Assembly: GCA_964466745.1 (NCBI GenBank)
Contig: CAYXOX010000085.1
Location: 1-12,742 of the forward strand
Direction: 5' to 3'
Source of the DNA: CAYXOX01 sp964466745
GTDB taxonomy: Bacteria > Pseudomonadota > Alphaproteobacteria > Rhodobacterales > Rhodobacteraceae
DNA: 12,742 nucleotides
The translations under genes and the position numbers were made by a program. The notes under the pieces are model-generated. The model worked only from the letters and a program-made list of their open reading frames with translations. It ran no database searches and was not told the DNA's origin. Below are positions 6,351 through 12,154 of the stretch, piece after piece (the first letter of the stretch is position 1; every line of letters starts with the position of its first letter).

Positions 6351-7280
6351 ATGGACATCGCGCGCGTGGGCGTCATCGGGGCGGGGCAGATGGGCAACGG
6401 CATCGCCCATGTCTTCGCGCTCGCAGGCNNNNNNNNNNTCATCGTCAGTGCGCCCGTCGCCGGACCGGCCGCGCTCGCAGGCTACGACGTGGTGTTGACG
6501 GACATCTCACAGGATGCGCTCGACCGTGCGATGGAAACGATCCGCGGCAATCTCGAGCGGCAGGTTTCGCGCGGCAAGGTGAGCCCGGAAGACCGCGAGG
6601 CGGCGCTCGCCCGCATCAAATGCTCGCTCAGGCTGGCCGACGCCGGCGCCACCGACCTCGTGATCGAGGCCGCAACCGAGCGCGAAACGGTGAAGGCGGC
6701 GATCTTCGAAGACCTGCTTCCCCATCTCGAGCCGCACACGATCCTCACCTCCAACACCTCGTCCATCTCGATCACGCGGCTTGCCTCGCGCACCGACAGG
6801 CCCGAGCGCTTCATGGGCTTCCATTTCATGAATCCGGTGCCGGTGATGCAGCTCGTGGAGCTGATCCGGGGCATCGCCACCGACGAAGCCACCTACAAGA
6901 GCCTGCACGCGGTGGTGGAGAAGCTGGGCAAGACCGCCGCAAGCGCCGAGGATTTTCCGGCCTTCATCGTGAACCGCATCCTGATGCCCATGATCAACGA
7001 GGCCGTCTACACGCTCTACGAGGGCGTGGGCTCGGTGAAATCCATCGACGAGTCCATGAAGCTCGGCGCGAATCACCCCATGGGACCGCTGGAGCTGGCC
7101 GATTTCATCGGGCTCGACACCTGCCTCGCGATCATGAATGTGCTGCACGACGGCCTGGCCGACACCAAGTACCGCCCCTGCCCGCTGCTCACGAAATACG
7201 TCGAGGCGGGCTGGCTTGGCCGAAAGACGGGCCGGGGCTTCTACGATTACCGGGGCGAGGAGCCTGTACCCACGCGTTGA
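6351..7280 (+). CDS. hbd: 3-hydroxybutyryl-CoA dehydrogenase, interrupted by an assembly gap
   Basis: This NAD-dependent enzyme interconverts 3-hydroxybutyryl-CoA and acetoacetyl-CoA. The Rossmann start VGVIGAGQMGNGIAHVFALAG (residues 6-26) carries GxGxxG. After the gap, YDVVLTDIS (45-53) supplies beta-2 and its NAD-ribose-binding Asp. In the frame as given, the catalytic residues are S137 (NTSS), H158 (GFHFMNP), E170 (QLVELI) and N208 (FIVNRI). The C-terminal dimerisation domain has GANHPMGPLELADFIGLD (239-256) and ends with GRKTGRGFYDY. As given, the frame has 309 codons including four that touch Ns. Removing 6429-6482 (54 nt) fuses VFALAG directly to YDVVLT and gives 291 residues, the length I expect for this family. 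The insert is therefore probably an assembly error. It converges on the acyltransferase gene. Confidence 0.93.
   Translation: MDIARVGVIGAGQMGNGIAHVFALAGXXXXIVSAPVAGPAALAGYDVVLTDISQDALDRAMETIRGNLERQVSRGKVSPEDREAALARIKCSLRLADAGATDLVIEAATERETVKAAIFEDLLPHLEPHTILTSNTSSISITRLASRTDRPERFMGFHFMNPVPVMQLVELIRGIATDEATYKSLHAVVEKLGKTAASAEDFPAFIVNRILMPMINEAVYTLYEGVGSVKSIDESMKLGANHPMGPLELADFIGLDTCLAIMNVLHDGLADTKYRPCPLLTKYVEAGWLGRKTGRGFYDYRGEEPVPTR
6416..6428 (+). repeat. 13-nt direct repeat, left copy (at gap edge)
   Basis: CGCGCTCGCAGGC abuts the N-run on its left and recurs exactly at 6470-6482. In a normal hbd gene only one copy is expected, leading straight into TACGACGTGG. Confidence 0.95.
6429..6438. 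other. Assembly gap (10 Ns)
   Basis: Ten Ns lie inside hbd. A fixed run of ten is a common scaffolder placeholder and not a measured length. The 31 nt after it (6439-6469) have no counterpart in the enzyme family at this position. Confidence 0.98.
6470..6482 (+). repeat. 13-nt direct repeat, right copy
   Basis: This exact second copy of CGCGCTCGCAGGC is followed by the expected continuation of the hbd reading frame (TAC GAC GTG). Confidence 0.95.
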
Positions 7281-7286
7281 CGCGGT

Positions 7287-7310
7287 GCGCGGCCGTTGGT
7301 GAGGCCGCGC
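7287..7310. terminator. Hairpin between convergent hbd and acyltransferase genes
   Basis: GCGCGGCC (7287-7294) and GGCCGCGC (7303-7310) form a perfect 8-bp GC stem with an 8-nt loop. It sits inside the 43-nt gap between the two stop codons. Its position fits a shared terminator for both genes. There is no T-run, so its strength is uncertain. Confidence 0.5.
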
Positions 7311-7323
7311 GAGCGCCGGCGGC

Positions 7324-8205
7324 TCAGGGCAGTGCGCCGAGCGCCAGCGTATGGTCGCGCAGCCAGGCAGCAAAACCGCGGGGGTTGTCCGCCCAGCGTT
7401 CGATTTCGGCACGATCGAGTACCTCGCCCACCACGGGCCGCTGCGGCCGGTTGAGCGAGTGCACCACCTCGTGGATCAGCAGGCCCTGACGCACCGTCGC
7501 CGAAAGCTTGTTGGCGATCTGGTAGGCGCGAGAGTTCTGCCCGGGAAAGAAGATCGGCAGCACGACCGCGCCCGAACGCTGGATCATCTTCGAGGTGAAC
7601 GGGTTCCACTCGGCTTCCACCGCCGGCCCGAAGAGGGTGCGCGACGCCGCCACCACGCCGGAGGGAAAAAGCACGATGGCGCCGTCATCCGCGAGGTGAT
7701 CCATCGCGGCCTTGCGCATCGCGATACTCTTTCGCTGGGCGTCTTCCTCGTGGGGGAAGGGCACCGGGATGGTGAAGCGTTCCACCTCCTTCACGCCGGT
7801 CAGCAGGCTGCGGGTGAGGATGCGGTAGTCCTCCCGAACGCGTCCGATCAGCTCGGCCAGGACCATGCCGTCCACAAGCCCGTGGGGGTGGTTCGCCACC
7901 ACGATCAGCGGGCCCTTGCGCGGGATGCGCGCGATCTGCTCCGCCGGGGTCGTGATCTCGATCCCCATGATCGACATCGCCTGCCGCCAGAAGGCCTGGC
8001 CAGTGGCCGGCCCCATGCGTTCGAAGCGGCGCACGAGCCTCAGAAGGGTGATCTTTCCGGTCACCCACTCCATCGCGCGGATGGTGTTCGCCTTCCACGG
8101 GTTGCGGAAGGTGTTGGCATAGCTCAGGCGCCGCTTGTCATACGGCACGTAGTCCGCCGTGCGGCCAGGTGCGGCCCGGGTCTGGTTGTGAAGGCTGTCT
8201 ACCAC
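7324..8205 (-). CDS. Lysophospholipid acyltransferase family protein (PlsC-like)
   Basis: This 293-residue protein is probably peripheral at the inner membrane and transfers an acyl chain to a lysophospholipid or related lipid acceptor. The acyltransferase core is visible. VVANHPHGLVDGMVLAELIG carries the catalytic His/Asp; if the first His is used, the spacing is H-x5-D rather than the classical H-x4-D. ILTRSLLTGV follows, then IVLFPSGVVAAS (equivalent of FPEGT) and VVLPIFFPGQNSR. The acceptor cannot be told from the sequence. I chose the GTG at 8205 because a GGGAG ribosome-binding site lies 8 nt upstream and the protein then begins MVDSL. A GTG at 8229 would add 8 residues without a ribosome-binding site. 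It is the last gene of the chvI-to-HPr row, 30 nt after the HPr stop, and converges on hbd. Confidence 0.87.
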   Translation of the reverse strand: MVDSLHNQTRAAPGRTADYVPYDKRRLSYANTFRNPWKANTIRAMEWVTGKITLLRLVRRFERMGPATGQAFWRQAMSIMGIEITTPAEQIARIPRKGPLIVVANHPHGLVDGMVLAELIGRVREDYRILTRSLLTGVKEVERFTIPVPFPHEEDAQRKSIAMRKAAMDHLADDGAIVLFPSGVVAASRTLFGPAVEAEWNPFTSKMIQRSGAVVLPIFFPGQNSRAYQIANKLSATVRQGLLIHEVVHSLNRPQRPVVGEVLDRAEIERWADNPRGFAAWLRDHTLALGALP

Positions 8206-8213
8206 GCGTGTAG

Positions 8214-8218
8214 CTCCC
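8214..8218 (-). promoter_or_regulatory. Ribosome-binding site deciding the GTG start of the acyltransferase
   Basis: GGGAG on the minus strand lies 8 nt before the GTG at 8205. No comparable site precedes the other in-frame GTG at 8229. Confidence 0.6.
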
Positions 8219-8235
8219 GATCCCGGCACAGCGAG

Positions 8236-8517
8236 CTAGAACTCTTCGCCGAACTTGTCGGCCACGAGTGCTTCGAGTGCGTCGGCCAGCTCCTTGGCTT
8301 GCGGGCCCCGCGTCTCGATCTCAATAAGGCTTCCGCGCGAGGCTGCCAACATCAAAAGCCCCATGATGCTGTCGCCTGCGGCGGCTTGCCCGTCATGGCG
8401 CACCTCCGCATCGGCATCGAAACGCTCCGTGACTTCCACGAGGCGCGCCGAAGCACGGGCGTGAAGCCCTTTCTCGTTGCAGATCTCGACCTGCCTGAGT
8501 TCGTTCGGAGCGCTCAT
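8236..8517 (-). CDS. HPr-type phosphocarrier protein (regulatory PTS)
   Basis: This 93-residue cytoplasmic phosphocarrier accepts phosphate from enzyme I on His and passes it to EIIA. The active-site motif is GLHARASARLV with H19. The regulatory serine sits in DSIMGLLMLAAS (S50, the counterpart of Ser46 in Gram-positive HPr), the target of the HPr kinase encoded three genes upstream in the same row. The ATG at 8517 lies 4 nt after the EIIA stop, with AGG/GGAG elements inside the end of the EIIA gene as ribosome-binding site. The frame stays open for 25 more codons upstream, but that extension overlaps EIIA and has no HPr similarity. No enzyme I is present here; it must lie elsewhere (probably a PtsP-type protein, by inference). 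Confidence 0.95.
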   Translation of the reverse strand: MSAPNELRQVEICNEKGLHARASARLVEVTERFDADAEVRHDGQAAAGDSIMGLLMLAASRGSLIEIETRGPQAKELADALEALVADKFGEEF

Positions 8518-8521
8518 CGCC

Positions 8522-8917
8522 TCATTGCTCCGCGCCGACATCGTGACTGTCAATATACTTGCGGCCTGCTGCCGCAGCGGCGGCGACGGCATCGGGCAGG
8601 GCGCGTCGGCGCGACTTCGCGAGCTTGATCAGCATGGGAAGATTCGCGCCGAAAAGGATGCGGCGGTCGCGCGGGCGGCACGCGAGGAGCGAGAGGTTCG
8701 AGGGGGATCCGCCGAACATGTCGGTCACCACGACGACGCCGTCGCCGGTGTCCACGGCATCGGCGGCCGCACAGATCTCGGCCTGCTTGTCGGCCCTGTC
8801 GTGATTGGCCTCGATCGAAACGGCGCGCACGCCCTCGAGCTTGCCGACCACGTGCTCCACCGCGGACAGGTATTCCCGCGCAAGCCCGCCGTGCGCCACG
8901 ATGACGATACCGATCAA
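8522..8917 (-). CDS. PTS EIIA component, mannose/fructose family, single domain
   Basis: This 131-residue protein starts MIGIVIVAHGGLAREYLSAV. The phosphorylated His is H9. VTDMFGGSPSN (64-74) and LFGANLPMLIKLA (88-100) are characteristic of the EIIA(Man) fold. It stands alone: no EIIB, EIIC or EIID is fused or adjacent, so it is more likely a regulatory phosphorylation endpoint than part of a sugar transporter. The start is a TTG at 8917, preceded 6 nt upstream by GAAGGG. It places the conserved IGIVIVAHG right at the N-terminus, as in relatives. The ATG at 8931 is out of frame and stops after five codons; any farther in-frame start would overlap rapZ. Homologues in rhizobia are called ManX. 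The gap to the rapZ stop is 10 nt. Confidence 0.93.
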   Translation of the reverse strand: MIGIVIVAHGGLAREYLSAVEHVVGKLEGVRAVSIEANHDRADKQAEICAAADAVDTGDGVVVVTDMFGGSPSNLSLLACRPRDRRILFGANLPMLIKLAKSRRRALPDAVAAAAAAGRKYIDSHDVGAEQ

Positions 8918-8927
8918 AGCCCGCCCT

Positions 8928-9869
8928 TCATGCCCGCGGGTCCGCCGTGGCCCGCCGTTCCAACTCCCGATGCCTTTTAGACACCTGCCAACCGGCGTCG
9001 GCAAGCACCTCCGCCATCCGTTCCACCAGCGCGACGGATCGGTGCCGCCCGCCCGTGCAGCCGAACGCGATGAACAGATGTGCCTTGCCCTCGTCGACGT
9101 AGGCCGGAAGCAGCAGCAGCACCAGTTCGCGCACCTGGGATAAGAACGCGGCGTAACGGCTGTCGGCGCTCACGAAGGCGGCAACCTCCGCCTCGCGCCC
9201 ATCGTAAGGCCGCAGCGCCGGCACCCAGTACGGATTCTGCAGAAAGCGGCAATCGAATACCATGTCGACCCCCGCCGGCACGCCCCGCTTGTACGAGAAC
9301 GATCCGAGCGAAACGGCGAGGCGCTTGCGGCCGCCGGGCGCGAAACTCCGGGAAATCTGACTGCCCAGCTCGTGGGGCGTCAGGTCGGAGGTGTCGATCA
9401 GCACGTCGGCCCTTGCGCGCACCGCTTCGAGCAGATCGCGCTCGCGGGCGATCCCTTCGGCCGGGCTGTCCTCCGGTGCGAGCGGATGCCGTCGGCGCGT
9501 CTCGGAGTATCGGCGCACAAGCACGTCGGGGCGGCAATCGAGGTAGAGCACTTCCGAGGAGAGGCCCGGCACCCGTGCAAGGCTCTCGATACCGTCGAGA
9601 ACGGCGGCGACCGAGAAGTCCCGGTTCCGGGTGTCGATCCCGAGTGCCAGCGGGCGGGCCATGGGCGGCCCGGCGGTGAGGCGCTCCAGCAGGGAAAGCG
9701 GCAGGTTGTCGATCGCCTCGAAACCGTTGTCTTCCAGCGCGCGGATTGCGGTGGAGCGGCCGGCACCCGACGGCCCGGTGACGAGCACCACCCTTTGCGC
9801 AGCTGGCTGGCCGGCGCCGTCTGCACCGGGCCCTCCCTGCGGCGCCTTGGGTGTGGTCTCGTCGCTCAT
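8928..9869 (-). CDS. rapZ: RapZ (YvcJ) family nucleotide-binding protein
   Basis: This 313-residue protein has two domains. The N-terminal kinase-like domain has Walker A GPSGAGRS (residues 32-39), followed by ALEDNGFEAIDNLP (45-57), and LYLDCRPDVLVRRYSETRRR (108-127). The C-terminal domain has SFSYKRGVPAGVDMVFDCRF (190-209), the block LQNPYW (210-215), and GCTGGRHRSVALVE (270-283), which is implicated in RNA and metabolite binding in E. coli RapZ. The enterobacterial role (guiding RNase E to the sRNA GlmZ) relies on an RNA I do not expect in alphaproteobacteria, so the role here is open. Residues 1-25 form a low-complexity leader. The ATG at 9869 has a strong GAGGAG 5 nt upstream; an ATG at 9887 lacks one. 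It lies between hprK and EIIA, the usual alphaproteobacterial place. Confidence 0.94.
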   Translation of the reverse strand: MSDETTPKAPQGGPGADGAGQPAAQRVVLVTGPSGAGRSTAIRALEDNGFEAIDNLPLSLLERLTAGPPMARPLALGIDTRNRDFSVAAVLDGIESLARVPGLSSEVLYLDCRPDVLVRRYSETRRRHPLAPEDSPAEGIARERDLLEAVRARADVLIDTSDLTPHELGSQISRSFAPGGRKRLAVSLGSFSYKRGVPAGVDMVFDCRFLQNPYWVPALRPYDGREAEVAAFVSADSRYAAFLSQVRELVLLLLPAYVDEGKAHLFIAFGCTGGRHRSVALVERMAEVLADAGWQVSKRHRELERRATADPRA

Positions 9870-9874
9870 GTCTT

Positions 9875-9880
9875 CTCCTC
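9875..9880 (-). promoter_or_regulatory. Ribosome-binding site deciding the rapZ start
   Basis: GAGGAG on the minus strand is 5 nt from the ATG at 9869. It excludes the ATG at 9887, which has no such element and lies just 4 nt beyond the hprK stop. Confidence 0.75.
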
Positions 9881-9891
9881 GGGCCATGCTT

Positions 9892-10407
9892 TCAGGCCGC
9901 GCGGCCGCCCTTGAGATACTGTATCAGCCCGACCGCGAAGCCGGGGCCCTCAGAGCGCAGAAATAGCGGTATCGAGGCGCCGGCAAGGCGGATTTCGCGG
10001 TATGGGGGCAGGCGCTCGGGCTCGGTGCTGTCGAGATCCACGGCGGCGCAGAGGTTGGCCGGCGCTGTTTCGGCATTCAGCAGGCCGATGCCGCGCGCCT
10101 CGATCAGGCCGTTCAGGGCCGGAGGGCAGGCAAGCCTCAGCGGAGCTTCGGCGGTCTCGGGCCCGGTGTTCGGCGGGCCGCCGGGCGCGCCCTCGCCCCA
10201 TTGGCGGTAGACGATCACGCGGTCGTCGGCCACGAGGCTGCAGCCCAGCGCCATCATCTGAAGCGCGAGCGTCGACTTGCCAGCGCCAGACGCACCGAGG
10301 ATCAGGAGCCCGCGGTCCCGGAGCGCCACTGCCGAGGCGTGCAGCGTGACGGCGCCGGGCGGCGTGCCGTCGGAGTGTTCGGGACGGGAGCGACCGGCGG
10401 AAGCCAT
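9892..10407 (-). CDS. hprK: HPr kinase/phosphorylase, short alphaproteobacterial form
   Basis: This 171-residue protein corresponds only to the C-terminal catalytic domain; Gram-positive HprK has about 310 residues with an extra N-terminal domain. The Walker A motif is LGASGAGKST (37-46). LHASAVAL (22-29) holds the conserved His before it, and LVADDRV (58-64) carries the Asp pair. IEARGIGLL (102-110) is the HprK signature with its Glu. The enzyme phosphorylates, and by phosphorolysis dephosphorylates, the regulatory Ser of HPr; the partner HPr with S50 is encoded two genes downstream of rapZ. Residues 75-90 form a Gly/Pro-rich loop that may be lineage specific. The ATG at 10407 has only a weak ribosome-binding site and is the best start because the next in-frame Met is internal. 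It starts 28 nt after the chvG stop. Confidence 0.92.
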   Translation of the reverse strand: MASAGRSRPEHSDGTPPGAVTLHASAVALRDRGLLILGASGAGKSTLALQMMALGCSLVADDRVIVYRQWGEGAPGGPPNTGPETAEAPLRLACPPALNGLIEARGIGLLNAETAPANLCAAVDLDSTEPERLPPYREIRLAGASIPLFLRSEGPGFAVGLIQYLKGGRAA

Positions 10408-10435
10408 TGGCGGTGCCGCGCGGGAGCCGGCGGGA

Positions 10436-12154
10436 TCAGACCGGAAGGCCCACCACGAACCGCGCGCCGAGCGGATCGGATGTGGGATCGGCCTCGGTGG
10501 GGCGGATATTCTCGGCCCAGATCACGCCGCCGTGGGCTTCGACGATCTGCTTGGAGATGGCGAGCCCGAGGCCCGAATTGTTGCCGAACTGCCCGGCGGG
10601 GCGCTCCGAGTAGAAGCGCTTGAAGATCTTGTCCAGCGCCTGTTCGGGGATGCCGGGCCCGGTGTCCTCCACCACGACCAGCACGCGGTTGTCGCGCTTG
10701 CGCGCCCAGACCCGGATCGCGTCCCCCTCCTCGCAGAAGCTGATGGCGTTGGTGATGAGGTTGACGAAGACCTGCGCGAGGCGCCCCTCGAGGCCCTGGA
10801 TCACGATCCCGTCCTTGGGCAGATCGGCGATGAAGTCGATCCCCTTGCCCCGGGCCTCCGCGCCGAGATGGTCGTTGAGGTTGGTCAGCGTGCGGCGAAG
10901 ATCGAAGCTCTGCTCCTCTTCCTTCACGAGTTCGCTGTCGAGCCGCGACGCGTTGGAGATGTCGCTGACCAGCCGGTCGAGGCGGCGCACGTCGTGATCG
11001 ATCACGTCCAGCAGTTTTTCGCGGTGCTCGGGCTTCTGGGAAACCCGAAGGGTCCCGACGGCGGATCTGAGCGAGGCGAGAGGGTTCTTGATCTCGTGGG
11101 CGACGTCCGCGGCGAACTGCTCGTTGGCCTCGATGCGCTCGTAGAGCGCCGAAACCATTCCGCGCAGCGCGCCCGATAGCCGGCCGATCTCGTCGGGCCG
11201 GGCGGTGAGATCGGGGATGCGGATGCGCGAGGGCGTCATCTTGCGGGCGTTCTTGTCGCGGCCGAGTTCGGCCGCCGTGGCGAGATCCGAGAGCGGATTG
11301 GCGATGGTGGACGCCAGTACCAGGCTCAGCCCGATGGATACCAGGATCGCGATCACGAACATCTGGAGGACCTGCTCGCGCTCGGCACGCACCAGCCTGT
11401 CGATCTCCCCCGCGGCGCTGGTGAGCGCCACGGCACCGATCGGCACGCCGCCCTGCATGATCGGGGTTGCAACGGCGAAAACGGTTCGGCCTGCGGCGTC
11501 GCTCAGTGCTTCGGCGCGGGTTGTGCCGCCGAGCGCTGCGGCGGCCAGGCCCCGGGCCTGAGCCTCGGGATCGCCGGGTTCCGGCGTTTCGCCGCGCGGG
11601 GCCAGCATCGAGGCAAGGCTTTGCCATATGCCGTTGAGAAGATCGGTGATGAGCGTGCTTTCGGGGGTGTTCTCGAGGCCCTGCACACCGATGCCGGGCG
11701 GGCCTTCGAGCCGTGCCGCCAGCGTGCCGTCGGAGGCGTAGACGAACACCTCCACGCCGCCGCGCAGGTCCAGCGCGGCGAGAAGCGAAGCGGCATCCGC
11801 GAGGGCGCCCGCGTCACTGGCCGCGTCGCCCGCAGCGAGCCGCACCTCGAAGACATCGGCGACAAGCTCGGCCTCCGCAACGAGCCCGGCCGAGCGCTGG
11901 AACGCAAGGCTCTCGCGTGACGGGTTGAGGTAGAGGACCCCGGCGACGAGCACCACCAGGGCCAGCAGGTTGAAGGTGATGATCTTGCGTGCCAGCGGGG
12001 ACGAATTGAGCGCTGCAAAGCCGCTGCGGGCGCGCCGGGCGCGCAGCTCCTTCTCGACGGTGCTGGCCGGAGCGACCCAATCGTCGCCCAGCATCACGTC
12101 CGCGCTGCGAACGCTCTTGAGGTTGCGCACGTCGATTTTGGACGCGGCGTTCAT
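10436..12154 (-). CDS. chvG: ChvG-type membrane sensor histidine kinase
   Basis: This 572-residue inner-membrane kinase is the partner of ChvI. Residues 1-57 are a cytoplasmic tail with a conserved-looking MLGDDWVAP. TM1 spans about 58-77 (TFNLLALVVLVAGVLYL) and is followed by a periplasmic sensor of about 185 residues. TM2 is about 264-285 (QMFVIAILVSIGLSLVLAS), then a HAMP domain to about 335. The phosphoacceptor H353 lies in FAADVAHEIKNPLASLRSA. The ATPase has NLITNA (N box), DTGPGIP (497-503), FKRFYS and SGLGLAISKQIVEAHGG. In rhizobia and Agrobacterium ChvG/ExoS responds to acid and envelope state; the signal here is unknown. The periplasmic region includes a Pro/Glu-rich stretch (PRGETPEPGDPEAQ). 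The ATG at 12154 overlaps the chvI stop by one base (TGATG); GAGGAG is only 2 nt away, so a slightly later start is possible. Confidence 0.95.
   Translation of the reverse strand: MNAASKIDVRNLKSVRSADVMLGDDWVAPASTVEKELRARRARSGFAALNSSPLARKIITFNLLALVVLVAGVLYLNPSRESLAFQRSAGLVAEAELVADVFEVRLAAGDAASDAGALADAASLLAALDLRGGVEVFVYASDGTLAARLEGPPGIGVQGLENTPESTLITDLLNGIWQSLASMLAPRGETPEPGDPEAQARGLAAAALGGTTRAEALSDAAGRTVFAVATPIMQGGVPIGAVALTSAAGEIDRLVRAEREQVLQMFVIAILVSIGLSLVLASTIANPLSDLATAAELGRDKNARKMTPSRIRIPDLTARPDEIGRLSGALRGMVSALYERIEANEQFAADVAHEIKNPLASLRSAVGTLRVSQKPEHREKLLDVIDHDVRRLDRLVSDISNASRLDSELVKEEEQSFDLRRTLTNLNDHLGAEARGKGIDFIADLPKDGIVIQGLEGRLAQVFVNLITNAISFCEEGDAIRVWARKRDNRVLVVVEDTGPGIPEQALDKIFKRFYSERPAGQFGNNSGLGLAISKQIVEAHGGVIWAENIRPTEADPTSDPLGARFVVGLPV

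Noticed and set aside
6439..6469. Insertion-sequence or MITE footprint in hbd
   Set aside because: There are no terminal inverted repeats and the segment is tiny. The 13-nt repeat beside an N-run fits a failed contig join better than a target-site duplication.
4642..6498. 618-codon plus-strand open frame through etfA and the DUF6473-like gene
   Set aside because: It is an out-of-frame shadow of etfA, then antisense of the next gene, and runs through the N gap; there are no motifs.
10302..11627. 441-codon minus-strand open frame within chvG
   Set aside because: It is a frame-shifted shadow of the histidine kinase with Arg-rich composition; the real frame has all kinase boxes.
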